This document shows positions 32,652 through 41,158 of a DNA stretch of 64,000 nucleotides, piece by piece. Source of the stretch: Bradyrhizobium liaoningense (lineage in GTDB: Bacteria > Pseudomonadota > Alphaproteobacteria > Rhizobiales > Xanthobacteraceae). Every line of letters starts with the position of its first letter. Position 1 is the first letter of the stretch. The position numbers and the translations under genes were made by a program. The notes under the pieces are model-generated. The model had not been told where the DNA came from. It saw nothing but the letters and a program-made list of their open reading frames with translations, and ran no database searches. Where the stretch lies: the NCBI RefSeq assembly GCF_018130955.1, contig NZ_JAFCJM010000025.1, forward strand, positions 1 through 64,000, read 5' to 3'.

Positions 32652-33491
32652 ATGCCCGAATTCCGCCTGACGCAGATTTCCGATACCCACCTCACCCGCC
32701 GCCTGACCCGACTGACCGAGAATTTTGCACGCGTCAGCGATCACATCGCAACGACGCGCCCCGACCTCGTGGTCAACACCGGCGACCTCGCCTTCGACGC
32801 GCCGACCGGCAAGACCGATCTCGAATTCGCGAAGGACCTGCACGACGCCCTGCCCGTGCCCTGCCGCCATCTGCCGGGAAATCACGACATCGGCGACAAT
32901 CCGACCGAGGTCGGCGAAGCGCCGAAGCAGCCCGTGAGCGAGGAGCACCGCCAAGAGTTCTGCGCGCTGGTCGGCGAGGATCGCTGGCAGTTCGAAGCCG
33001 CCGGCTGGTGCTTTATCGGGCTCAACTCGCTGGTGATGAATTCGGGGCTCGCTGCCGACGCCGAGCAGTTCGACTGGCTGGCACGCGAGCTTTCACGCGC
33101 CGAGGGCAAGCCAATCGCGCTGTTCCTGCACAAGCCGCTGTTCCTCAACCTGCCCGGCGATTCCGAGACGATCGAGACCGCGATCCGTTACGTGCCGCAG
33201 CCGGCACGGCGAAAACTGATCGAGATGATCGCGCGTGCCAACGTGCGGCTTGTTGCGAGCGGTCACGTCCATCAGCGGCGCGACTACACGTTTGGCCGCC
33301 TCCGCCATGTCTGGGCGCCGTCGACCAGCTTCATCCTGTCCGACAAGCGCCAGGAGCGCATCGGCATCAAGGAGACCGGCCTGGTCGAGTACCGCTTCCG
33401 GCCGGACAGTCTTGAGGTCCGGCATGTCAAGGCGGCGGGCCTGGTCGATATCGACCTCGACGACCTCTTGAAGGCGAAGCCCGGCGGCTAG
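32652..33491 (+). CDS. calcineurin-like phosphoesterase (CpdA-type)
   Basis: 279 residues from MPEFRLTQISDTHLT. Metal-binding motifs: ISDTHL, VNTGDLAFD, PGNHDIGDN, LFLHKPLF, and SGHVHQRRD. These match class III cyclic nucleotide phosphodiesterases and related enzymes; whether it cleaves cAMP is not shown. It is a single gene followed by the regulated amino-acid locus. Confidence 0.85.
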   Translation: MPEFRLTQISDTHLTRRLTRLTENFARVSDHIATTRPDLVVNTGDLAFDAPTGKTDLEFAKDLHDALPVPCRHLPGNHDIGDNPTEVGEAPKQPVSEEHRQEFCALVGEDRWQFEAAGWCFIGLNSLVMNSGLAADAEQFDWLARELSRAEGKPIALFLHKPLFLNLPGDSETIETAIRYVPQPARRKLIEMIARANVRLVASGHVHQRRDYTFGRLRHVWAPSTSFILSDKRQERIGIKETGLVEYRFRPDSLEVRHVKAAGLVDIDLDDLLKAKPGG

Positions 33492-33541
33492 CCCAATTCT
33501 CGGTCGCTCCACCCTTAACTAAATACCTCTTCGCCCTAAAG

Positions 33542-33587
33542 TTGAGCCAAAACGTCTAAAACTGGCTAATGACAACGTTGTCATTAG
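33542..33587 (+). promoter_or_regulatory. promoter with palindromic LacI-type operator
   Basis: CTAATGACAAC joined to GTTGTCATTAG (33566-33587) is a perfect 22-base palindrome with a central CG, the form bound by LacI-family dimers. A possible -35 TTGAGC (33542-33547) and -10 GCTAAT 17 bases later would be partly covered by it. The likely regulator is encoded at 39584, at the other end of the same locus. Confidence 0.7.
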
Positions 33588-33633
33588 GTCATATCGTACG
33601 TTCTGGCGATCGAGCGCCACAGACGGAGCGACG

Positions 33634-34929
33634 ATGCAGTCCTTGTCCCGATGGGAAGCCCAGCGCCTTTCTGCGACCACCAGAGGAATTCCTCTGGTCG
33701 ACGGCATTCCCTCCGAGGAGATCGGCAGCCGGGGCTGGCGTCCCTCGCGCGGCGACCTCGCGCTTCCCGCCCTCACCCTCGATGAAGCCGCCTTCGCTGG
33801 CAATCGCGACCTGTTCCTGCGCTGGTGCGAGGCTGCAGGCGTCAGCGTGGCGCCCCACGCCAAGACACCGATGTCGCCCGCGCTTGCCCGCTCGCTGCGT
33901 GAGGCCGGCGCCTGGGGGACGACGGTTGCGAACATCCAGCAGGCCGCCGTGCTGCTTGGCCATGGCGAGCGGCGGCTGTTGCTCGCCAATGAGATCGGCG
34001 GGCTCGCCGCCGGGCGCCGGCTCGGCGCGCTGCTGAGCGCCTATCCGGAGGCCGAGTTTCATGCCTTCGCCGACTCGCCGGCCGCGGTGGCCGCACTCGC
34101 GGAGGCCGCGCGGTACGCAGGCCGCTCCGAGCTGTCGGTGCTGGTCGAGCTCGGCACGGGCCGCGCCGGCGCGTGCGATTGGGCCGCGGTCGAAGCGGTC
34201 ATCGCCGCGGTGCTTGCCGCCGACGCGCTCGTGCTCGGCGGCGTCGCGACTTACGAAGGCGCGGCGGCGACATCGAACGCTGACGAAACGACACACGCCA
34301 TCGCGACGCTGATGGAGCGCACGGCCGACGCGTTCGCGCTGGTTCGACGCGCTGCCCCTCGCCGTCCGCTGCTGCTGAGCGCCGGAGGCTCGGCCTATTT
34401 CGACGTCGTGGCAAAAGCGCTGGCCCCGTTCGCGAAGGCCGACGGCAACGCAAAAGTGATCCTGCGCTCGGGCGCGCTGTTCTTCGCCGATCACGGCATC
34501 TATGCCCGCGCCTTTGTCGAGATCGACCGGCGCGGTGGCCTCGTCATCGATGGCGTACGGCGCTCGGCGGCAGATGGCTTTCGCCCCGCCCTGACGCTCT
34601 GGGCCGAGGTGCTGTCGCGTCCCGAACCGGGCCTCGCCATCGCAGGCTTCGGCATGCGCGATGCTTCCTTCGATCAGGGCCTTCCCGTTTCGCTGCGCGT
34701 CTGGCGCGACGGTATCGAACAGCAAGACCTCGCCGACGAGCTGACGGTCACCCGCCTCAACGACCAGCACGCCTTCATCCAGGTGCCCGTGGACAGTCCG
34801 CTTGCGGTCGGCAACATCATCGCCTTCGGCATCTCGCATCCCTGCACCTGTCTCGACCGCTGGCGCGTGATCTTTGGTCTCGACGCCGACGGCGCCGTGA
34901 CGTGCGCGCTCGACACCCAGTTCGGCTGA
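33634..34929 (+). CDS. PLP-dependent D-amino-acid deaminase / D-threonine aldolase-like enzyme
   Basis: 431 residues of the fold-type III alanine-racemase-like group. The PLP lysine is in APHAKTPMSP; LLLANEIGG, GGVATYEGA and LSAGGSAYFD line the barrel. The C-terminal D-serine-dehydratase-like domain ends with ISHPCTCLDRW, whose His and Cys bind zinc in relatives. It probably removes the amino group from a D-hydroxy amino acid such as D-serine. A RidA protein downstream would clear its reactive enamine product. Start at 33634, just after the operator. Confidence 0.8.
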   Translation: MQSLSRWEAQRLSATTRGIPLVDGIPSEEIGSRGWRPSRGDLALPALTLDEAAFAGNRDLFLRWCEAAGVSVAPHAKTPMSPALARSLREAGAWGTTVANIQQAAVLLGHGERRLLLANEIGGLAAGRRLGALLSAYPEAEFHAFADSPAAVAALAEAARYAGRSELSVLVELGTGRAGACDWAAVEAVIAAVLAADALVLGGVATYEGAAATSNADETTHAIATLMERTADAFALVRRAAPRRPLLLSAGGSAYFDVVAKALAPFAKADGNAKVILRSGALFFADHGIYARAFVEIDRRGGLVIDGVRRSAADGFRPALTLWAEVLSRPEPGLAIAGFGMRDASFDQGLPVSLRVWRDGIEQQDLADELTVTRLNDQHAFIQVPVDSPLAVGNIIAFGISHPCTCLDRWRVIFGLDADGAVTCALDTQFG

Positions 34930-34938
34930 GCGCGCGCG

Positions 34939-35598
34939 ATGAATTTCCTGCCGCTCTGGCGCTATCAGAACCAGTTGATCGACGGGGCCATCGTCACGCT
35001 CGAATTGACCGTGGTTGCGGCCCTGTTCGGAATCCTGATCGGCGTTGCCGGCGCGGTCGCTCTGAATGGCCGCATCGCGCCGCTGCGCTGGCTGGTGCGC
35101 GGTTACATCGAGCTATTCCGCAACACGCCGTCGCTGATCCAGATCTTCATCGTGTTCTTCGTGCTCCCGACCTTCGGCCTCAAGCTCCCGGCGTTCGAAG
35201 CGGCATGCGTGGCGCTGTCGCTCTATTTCGGCGCCTATTCGGTCGAGATCATCCGGTCGGGACTGGATTCCATTCCGCGGAGCCAGGTCGAGGCCGGCCA
35301 GTGCCTTGGCCTCTCCGGCTGGCAGGTGTTTCGTCACATCGTGCTGCCGCCTGCGCTGCGCAATGCCTATCCGGCCGTCACCAGCCAGTTCGTGCTGCTG
35401 CTGCTCGGCACCTCGCTCGCCTCGCAGGTCGCCGCCGACGAGCTGTTTCACGTCGCAGGCTTCATCGAGAGCCGCACCTACCGCAGTTTTGAGGTCTATG
35501 CGGTGATCTGCGCCGTCTATTTCGCGATGGCGATGGCGTTCAAGGCGCTGTTCGCGCTGGTCGGCGCGGCGGCTTTCCGCTGGCCGCGGCGGCGTTGA
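34939..35598 (+). CDS. polar amino-acid ABC transporter permease
   Basis: 219 residues with the HisM/GlnP-type layout: an LTVVAALFGILIGVAGAVAL segment, YIELFRNTPSLIQIFIVFF, and the EAA loop EAGQCLGLSGWQVFRHIVLP. It forms half of the membrane channel with the next gene. It begins 9 bases after the deaminase stop. Confidence 0.9.
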   Translation: MNFLPLWRYQNQLIDGAIVTLELTVVAALFGILIGVAGAVALNGRIAPLRWLVRGYIELFRNTPSLIQIFIVFFVLPTFGLKLPAFEAACVALSLYFGAYSVEIIRSGLDSIPRSQVEAGQCLGLSGWQVFRHIVLPPALRNAYPAVTSQFVLLLLGTSLASQVAADELFHVAGFIESRTYRSFEVYAVICAVYFAMAMAFKALFALVGAAAFRWPRRR

Positions 35599-35608
35599 GG
35601 GCGAGGCG

Positions 35609-36259
35609 ATGCGATCCTTCTCCCTCATCGACCTCGCTTCGCTCGTCGCCGCGCTGCGCTGGACCGTTGTGCTCGTCGTCCTTGCACTTGCCTTCGGCGC
35701 ACCGCTCGCACTTGGGCTTGCGATGGGTCGCATCAGCCGATTTGCCTCCCTGCGCTGGGCGATGGCCGCGATCATCCAAATCATCCAGAGCGTGCCGCTG
35801 CTCGGCCTCCTGTTCTTCTTCTATTTCGGCATGCCGGTCTTCCTCGGCATCCAGGTGCCCGCGATCATCGCCGTTACCGTCGCCTACACGCTCTACACCG
35901 CCGCGTTCCTCGGCGAGATCTGGCGTGGCGGGCTGGAGGCCGTGAAGCAGGCGCAGTGGGAGGCCGGAAGCTGCCTCGGCCTGTCGCTCTGGCAGCAGTT
36001 CCGCCACATCATTGCGCCGCAGGCGCTGCGTCTGTCGCTGCCGCCGACGGTCGGCTTCCTGGTGCAGCTCATCAAGGGCACCTCGCTCGCCTCGATCCTC
36101 GGCTTCGTCGAGCTTGCCCGTGCAGGCCAGGTGGTGAGCGCGGCGACGTTCCAGCCGCTGCTCACCTACGCACTCGTCGCCGCCATCTATTTCGCGCTCT
36201 GCCTGCCGCTCACGCTCTGGTCCCGCTCCCTGGAGGCCCGCCTCGATGGCTCTCGTTGA
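35609..36259 (+). CDS. polar amino-acid ABC transporter permease (second)
   Basis: 216 residues, same family as the preceding permease: IQIIQSVPLLGLLFFFYFG and the EAA loop EAGSCLGLSLWQQFRHIIAP. The pair makes a heterodimeric channel in the inner membrane. It overlaps the ATPase gene by 14 bases. Confidence 0.9.
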   Translation: MRSFSLIDLASLVAALRWTVVLVVLALAFGAPLALGLAMGRISRFASLRWAMAAIIQIIQSVPLLGLLFFFYFGMPVFLGIQVPAIIAVTVAYTLYTAAFLGEIWRGGLEAVKQAQWEAGSCLGLSLWQQFRHIIAPQALRLSLPPTVGFLVQLIKGTSLASILGFVELARAGQVVSAATFQPLLTYALVAAIYFALCLPLTLWSRSLEARLDGSR

Positions 36260-36974
36260 AATCCGCGACATCCACAAGAAGTTCGGCCGGGTCGACGTGC
36301 TCAAGGGCGTCTCGCTCGACGTCGAGGAAGGCGAGATCGTCACGATCATCGGCCGTTCCGGCTCGGGCAAGTCGACGCTGCTCCGCTGCATCAATGCGCT
36401 GGAGACGGTCGATGCCGGTGAGATCCGCGTCGAGGGCGAGAGGGTCCATGCCCGGATGCGCGATCTCAAGCAATTCCGCCAGCGCGTCGGCATCGTGTTC
36501 CAGGCCTTCAACCTGTTCCCGCATCTGAAGGTCGAGCGCAACATCACGCTTGCCCCTCTCCTCACCGGCCGCACCGACAAGACGAAGGCACGCGCGCTTG
36601 CCGAGGACGTGCTCGCCAGCGTCGGTCTCGCCGACAAGATCGATGCCTGGCCGGAGCAGCTCTCCGGCGGCCAGCAGCAGCGCGTCGCAATCGCCCGCTG
36701 TCTCGCGATGGCTCCTCACCTCATGCTGTTCGACGAGGTGACCTCGGCGCTCGACCCCGAGCTCGTCGGCGAAGTGTTGAAGGTGATGGAGGCGATGGCA
36801 CGCCAGGGCATGACCATGATCCTCGTCACCCACGAGATGGGTTTTGCCCGCAACGTCGCCGACCGCATCGTCTTCATGCATCAGGGCCGCGTCTGGGAAC
36901 AGGGGCCGCCGGCAAAGCTGTTTGCAAACCCCGAAACGCCCGAGCTCGCGAGCTTCATCGCCTCTGCGAAATGA
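36246..36974 (+). CDS. amino-acid ABC transporter ATPase
   Basis: 242 residues with Walker A GRSGSGKST, Q-loop VFQAFNLFPH, signature LSGGQQQRVAIA, Walker B LMLFDEVTSALD and switch His in LVTHEMGFAR. It powers the two permeases upstream. The specificity group is GlnQ/HisP-like polar amino acids. Confidence 0.93.
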   Translation: MALVEIRDIHKKFGRVDVLKGVSLDVEEGEIVTIIGRSGSGKSTLLRCINALETVDAGEIRVEGERVHARMRDLKQFRQRVGIVFQAFNLFPHLKVERNITLAPLLTGRTDKTKARALAEDVLASVGLADKIDAWPEQLSGGQQQRVAIARCLAMAPHLMLFDEVTSALDPELVGEVLKVMEAMARQGMTMILVTHEMGFARNVADRIVFMHQGRVWEQGPPAKLFANPETPELASFIASAK

Positions 36975-37020
36975 GAACCGTCCCCGTCATCCGGCCGTCG
37001 GCCGACACCAGGAGAGCGTC

Positions 37021-37818
37021 ATGAGAAAGTGGAAGTCCCTCTTCACGATTGCTGCGACGGCGGTCGCCGTCCTTGCCACGTCGAGTCTTGCCAGAGCTGA
37101 CAAGCTCCAGGACGTGCTCGGCGCGGGCAAGCTGCGCGTCGGCATCCTCACCGACGCCGCGCCCTGGGGTTTCAAGGACGACAAGGGCGAGATCGCCGGC
37201 CTCGATGCCGACCTCGCCAAGTTGATCGCAGCCGACATGGGCGTGAAGTTCGAGCTCGTTCCCGTCACGGGCGCAGCGCGCATCCCGAGCCTGTTGTCCG
37301 ACAAGATCGACATCCTGATCGCGGGTCTCGGCGCCACGCCGGAGCGCGCCCAGCAGGTGATGTTCTCCCAGCCCTACGCGGTCGTGAACCTCGGCGTCTA
37401 CGGCGCGAAGTCGCTTGCGTCGGCGACCGGCAAGAAGCCGGACAATCTCGAGGGTCGCACCGTGGCCGTCGCCAAGGGCACGACGCTCGACGTCTGGCTC
37501 ACCGACAACGCACCCAAGGTGAAGCTGGTCCGCTTCGAGGATACGCCGGCCGCCATCGCCGCCTATCTCGCCGGACAGGCCGACAGTTTCGCGGAGAACA
37601 GCGCGATCGCGATCAAGGTGCAGGAACAGAATCCGACCAAGGAGGTCGAGCTGAAATTCCTGATCCGCCAGTCGCCGGCGCATATCGGCGTACGTCAGGG
37701 CGAGCAGAACCTGCTCAACTGGATCAACACCGATATCTTCACCAACAAGCTGAACGGCAAGCTTGGCGTCTTGCAGCTGAAGTGGTTCAAGGAAGAGCAG
37801 ACGCTGCCGACGCTGTAA
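37021..37818 (+). CDS. amino-acid ABC transporter substrate-binding protein
   Basis: 265 residues. A signal peptide (MRKWKSLFTIAATAVAVLAT, then SSLARA) leads to a type 3 solute-binding domain: GKLRVGILTDAAPWGFKDD, GEIAGLDADLAKLIAADMGV, and DILIAGLGATPERAQ. It catches the amino acid in the periplasm and delivers it to the transporter. A hairpin follows its stop. Confidence 0.92.
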   Translation: MRKWKSLFTIAATAVAVLATSSLARADKLQDVLGAGKLRVGILTDAAPWGFKDDKGEIAGLDADLAKLIAADMGVKFELVPVTGAARIPSLLSDKIDILIAGLGATPERAQQVMFSQPYAVVNLGVYGAKSLASATGKKPDNLEGRTVAVAKGTTLDVWLTDNAPKVKLVRFEDTPAAIAAYLAGQADSFAENSAIAIKVQEQNPTKEVELKFLIRQSPAHIGVRQGEQNLLNWINTDIFTNKLNGKLGVLQLKWFKEEQTLPTL

Positions 37819-37830
37819 GCTCGAACAAGC

Positions 37831-37853
37831 GCTCCCGCGCGGCGCGCGGGAGC
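37831..37853 (+). terminator. intercistronic hairpin after the binding-protein gene
   Basis: GCTCCCGCGC and GCGCGGGAGC are perfect 10-base arms around GGC. No U-run follows, so it more likely stabilises the upstream mRNA or reduces read-through to ridA than fully stops transcription. Confidence 0.6.
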
Positions 37854-37878
37854 TCACCTTCACGAGGAGAATATTCAG

Positions 37879-38223
37879 ATGATCAAACGTTACGTCGTCG
37901 GCCCCCGCATGAGCCAGGCCGTCGCCGCCGGCGGCATGGTGCACATCGCCGGCCAGGTCGCTGATGACCGCAAGGCAGGCCTCGTGTCGCAAACCCGCGA
38001 GGTGCTCGCCAAGATCGACGCGCTGTTGAAGGAAGCCGGCTCAGACCGCTCCAAGCTCGTCGCGGTCAACGTGTTCCTGCCGCACATCACCGATTTCGAC
38101 ACCATGAACTCGGTGTACGACGCCTGGATCGATCCGGCTAATCCGCCGGCGCGGGCCTGCGTCGAAGCCCGCCTCGCCGATCCCGATCTGCGCGTCGAGA
38201 TGACCGCGGTCGCCTTGCTCTAA
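37879..38223 (+). CDS. RidA-family imine/enamine deaminase
   Basis: 114 residues of the YjgF/RidA trimer family: AVAAGGMVHIAGQVADD, TREVLAKIDALLKEAGSD, and the ligand-binding Arg in NPPARACVEARLADPD. RidA hydrolyses reactive 2-aminoacrylate-type products of PLP deaminases, which suits the deaminase in this locus. GAGGAGA precedes the ATG. Confidence 0.9.
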   Translation: MIKRYVVGPRMSQAVAAGGMVHIAGQVADDRKAGLVSQTREVLAKIDALLKEAGSDRSKLVAVNVFLPHITDFDTMNSVYDAWIDPANPPARACVEARLADPDLRVEMTAVALL

Positions 38224-38269
38224 AGCGGAGTGAATCTTGGTTGAAACCGTGCGCGCTCAGAACTCGAAT

Positions 38270-38425
38270 CACCTCTCCCGTAGGGAGAGGTCGGATCGCA
38301 TCGCAGATGCGAGCCGGGTGAGGGGTTCAGGTCTTACGGAACGCTGCGGCCCCTCACCCGGATTGCTCTGGACGATGCTTCGCATCGCCAGGCGCAATCC
38401 GACCTCTCCCCGCTGGGGAGAGGTG
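38270..38425. repeat. dispersed palindromic repeat, type 4
   Basis: Starts CACCTCTCCCGTAGGGAGAG and ends CTCCCCGCTGGGGAGAGGTG, with nested arms GGGTGAGGGG / CCCCTCACCC and a GCATCGCAGATGCG hairpin. A frequent intergenic repeat in Bradyrhizobium-like genomes. Confidence 0.75.
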
Positions 38426-38529
38426 AACCGCGAACTGCCAGCCGAACCTAGTTTCATCATGCCCTAAGGCACCGCCCTTTCTTCCAACCTTCGGCCGGCG
38501 TCGGCGACGACGCGGTCTCGAGGCAGCCA

Positions 38530-39558
38530 ATGCATACCGGACTTTTCCACGAGATCGATTTCGAGAAGGACCAGAAATGGTCCGGCCATCTCGGCATTCC
38601 CTTCTCGATCGACCGCTCCCCCTATTTCCAGCTCAAGATCCCGATCTTCCGGATCAGGAATGGTGCCGGCCCGAAACTTCTGCTGATGGCCGGCAATCAC
38701 GGCGACGAATATGAGGGCGAGATTACCCTCGCGCGGCTGTTCCGCCGGCTTGATCAAGCTGCGATCAAGGGCGAGATCACCATTCTGCCCTTCGCCAACC
38801 TGCCGGCGGTGATGGCGGCGCGCCGCCGCTCGCCGCTGGACGAAGGCAATCTCAACCGGGCTTTCCCGGGCGACGCCGCGGGAACGCCGACCTTCCGCCT
38901 CGCGCATTTCCTCGAGCACGAGCTGTTCCCACGCCACGACGTGGTGTTCGACATCCACTCCGGCGGTACGTCGATGACCCACCTGCCCTGCGCCCTGATC
39001 GAGCGACAGGGACCACCCGAGATGTTCGGCCAAGCGCTGCGTCTCATGGAAGGGTTAGGGATGCCCTTCGCCTTCGTTGCCGAGAACGGCGCGGCCGCGC
39101 CGACCTCGATGGCGGCCGCCGCACGCGCCGGCGCGATCGGGCTGTCAGGTGAATTCGGCGGCGGCGGCACCGTTACGCCGCAGACCATGGCGCTCACTGC
39201 GCGTGCCGTCGACAGCCTGCTGCTTGCACTTGGTCTCGTCGAGAAGCCGGTGCTCGGGCCGCATGCGCCGGTCGAGGGACCGACCGAACTTTTGGCCCTG
39301 CAAAGTCACGCCCAGGCGGTGTACGCGACGCGGCGCGGCTGGTTCGAGCCGGCCGTCACGGTCGGCACGCGCGTCAAGGCCGGCGGCGTCGCCGGCTGGT
39401 ATCATGATTTCGAGCGCCCGGAGCTGGCCGAAGAGGTGCTGCGCTTCCCCGCCGACGGCATCGTCATCTCGCAACGCCTCCACACCGACAGCCAGAGCGG
39501 CGATTGCCTGGTCCAGGTCGGCCGTGCCCTGACACGCGATGAGGCTTTGGCGCGATGA
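38530..39558 (+). CDS. succinylglutamate desuccinylase/aspartoacylase-family zinc deacylase
   Basis: 342 residues of the M14-like acylase family. Zinc ligands appear in AGNHGDEYEGE (His and Glu) and DIHSGGTSM (His); LDEGNLNRAFPG is the substrate-binding Asn-Arg element and GEFGGGG carries a conserved Glu. It would remove an N-acyl group from an amino acid, in the manner of DoeB or AspA. Its place beside amino-acid uptake genes suggests an N-acyl amino acid as locus substrate. Confidence 0.85.
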   Translation: MHTGLFHEIDFEKDQKWSGHLGIPFSIDRSPYFQLKIPIFRIRNGAGPKLLLMAGNHGDEYEGEITLARLFRRLDQAAIKGEITILPFANLPAVMAARRRSPLDEGNLNRAFPGDAAGTPTFRLAHFLEHELFPRHDVVFDIHSGGTSMTHLPCALIERQGPPEMFGQALRLMEGLGMPFAFVAENGAAAPTSMAAAARAGAIGLSGEFGGGGTVTPQTMALTARAVDSLLLALGLVEKPVLGPHAPVEGPTELLALQSHAQAVYATRRGWFEPAVTVGTRVKAGGVAGWYHDFERPELAEEVLRFPADGIVISQRLHTDSQSGDCLVQVGRALTRDEALAR

Positions 39559-39583
39559 AGTTGTAATCTAGCTTCGGGATTCG

Positions 39584-40648
39584 ATGACCGATCCGCTGAC
39601 ACCGACCTACGACGACGTGGTGCGCATCCCCGCGCCGCCCGGCCGCGGCCCTGCGACCGGGCGACCGCCGCGCATCGAGGAAGTGGCGGAGCGCGCCGGC
39701 GTCGCGCCGATCACGGTGTCGCGGGTGCTGCGACATCCCGAGAAGGTCAATCGCGAAACCCGCGACCGCATCCTCGAAGTGATCGAGACGACGGGATATG
39801 CGTCCAACCCGCATGCGCGCGCACTACGGTCGGGACGATCGAACGTGGTCGTGGCCTTCGTCTCCAACATCCTCAGTCAGCAGTTCGGCCTCGCCGTGCG
39901 CAGCCTCGCGGCCGCGCTCGAGCCCGAAGGCTATGAAGTGCTGGTCGGCCAGACCTCCTACTCCTACGCCAAGGAGGTCGCGATGATCCAGTCTCTGCGC
40001 GGCATCCGGCCGGCGGCGGTGATGTTCACCGGCGTCATCGAGCTGCAGGAAAATCGCGCCGCGTTGCAGGAGTTCGGCATTCCCGTGATCGAGACCTGGG
40101 CCTTTCCGCGCGACCCCATCGACATGCTGGTCGGATTTTCCAATGCGGATGCCGGCGCCATGGCGGCGGAGCGCCTGGCGCAGACAGGCCATCGCCGGGT
40201 CGCCTTCATCGGACGGAGCAGCGGCCGCGGCGCGCTGCGCCGCGATGGTTTTCGCGCGGCGGCGACGAGGCTCGGTCTCGAAATCGTTCATGAGATCGGC
40301 GTCGGCGAGATCACCGGCCTCATCGATGGCCGGGCCGCATTCGCGGCCCTGCTCGATCGCGGCAATCCCGTCAGCGCGGTTTTCTGCGCCAACGATCTCC
40401 TGGCGACCGGCGCGCTGATCGAGGCCCGCTCGCGCGGCATCTCGGTGCCGCGCGACCTCGCGCTGCTCGGCTTCGGCGACAATGATGTTGCGGACCAGAT
40501 CACGCCGGGCCTCACCACCATCACCTTCGATGCCACCGCGATCGGCCGGGCGGCGGGTGAGCTATTGCTGGCGCGTCTGGCCGGCACGCCACCAGCCGAG
40601 CCGCGACATGCGGTCGAGCTGGTCCTCCTCGAGCGCGGCAGCGTCTGA
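39584..40648 (+). CDS. LacI-family transcriptional regulator
   Basis: 354 residues. The HTH IEEVAERAGVAPITVSRVLR and the hinge region NPHARALRSGRSNVV precede a periplasmic-binding-protein-like effector domain (MLVGFSNADAGAMAAERL, VPRDLALLGFGDNDVADQI). A GntR-subgroup type. The first 25 residues are an extra lead. It is the last gene of the amino-acid locus and is the natural candidate to bind the palindrome at 33566. Confidence 0.9.
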   Translation: MTDPLTPTYDDVVRIPAPPGRGPATGRPPRIEEVAERAGVAPITVSRVLRHPEKVNRETRDRILEVIETTGYASNPHARALRSGRSNVVVAFVSNILSQQFGLAVRSLAAALEPEGYEVLVGQTSYSYAKEVAMIQSLRGIRPAAVMFTGVIELQENRAALQEFGIPVIETWAFPRDPIDMLVGFSNADAGAMAAERLAQTGHRRVAFIGRSSGRGALRRDGFRAAATRLGLEIVHEIGVGEITGLIDGRAAFAALLDRGNPVSAVFCANDLLATGALIEARSRGISVPRDLALLGFGDNDVADQITPGLTTITFDATAIGRAAGELLLARLAGTPPAEPRHAVELVLLERGSV

Positions 40649-40651
40649 GGC

Positions 40652-40730
40652 CTAAAGCGCGATGGCGTTAGGTCGAATCGTCATCGCGCTTTCGGAAAAC
40701 CGCTGCGCACTTTTCCGGATCATGCTTTAG
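40652..40730. repeat. dispersed palindromic repeat, type 3, copy 2
   Basis: Arms CTAAAGC and GCTTTAG bound a block with an AAGCGCGATG / CATCGCGCTT hairpin and the words CGGAAAACCG and CCGGATCATGC shared with 30465-30513. It overlaps the stop codon of the gene at 40727 by three bases and may terminate both neighbours. Confidence 0.7.
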
Positions 40731-41014
40731 GCGACGTTCTTGAGATCCTGCTGGATCGCGGCCAGCAGCGATTGCAGCGCGTCGCTGTTCACCGGCTTGG
40801 CGTCATTGGCCACGCGCGGGGTCGGACGCGCCGGGAATTTTGGCCGTGCAGGATATGGCGGCGGAGGCACCGGCATCGCTGCCTGCCCGGGCTCGTCGTC
40901 AGCATGAACGAACTTGCCATGGATGACGTCGTCGCGCCGGCCCATGACGAACATCGTCGCCCAATAGCCGGCGGCCAGAAGAATTACGCAGAAAATACCG
41001 ATCTCAAACAACAT
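40727..41014 (-). CDS. small membrane-anchored hypothetical protein
   Basis: 95 residues: one N-terminal transmembrane helix (LFEIGIFCVILLAAGYWATM), a proline-rich linker (MPVPPPPYPARPKFP) and a short C-terminal helix (ALQSLLAAIQQDL). No family is recognised. It looks like a single-span protein with a cytoplasmic tail. Confidence 0.65.
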   Translation of the reverse strand: MLFEIGIFCVILLAAGYWATMFVMGRRDDVIHGKFVHADDEPGQAAMPVPPPPYPARPKFPARPTPRVANDAKPVNSDALQSLLAAIQQDLKNVA

Positions 41015-41158
41015 CGCATCACCTGAAATTGGTTCGATGATTCAATGCCTTCGACCGCCGGTCAATGAACCGGCGGTCATACTTGCGGCTTTTGCGGGCA
41101 GGTGTTGCCGATTGGTAACGCCTTATTAACCATACGGGGCCCGCTCAAGCCCCCCGTC

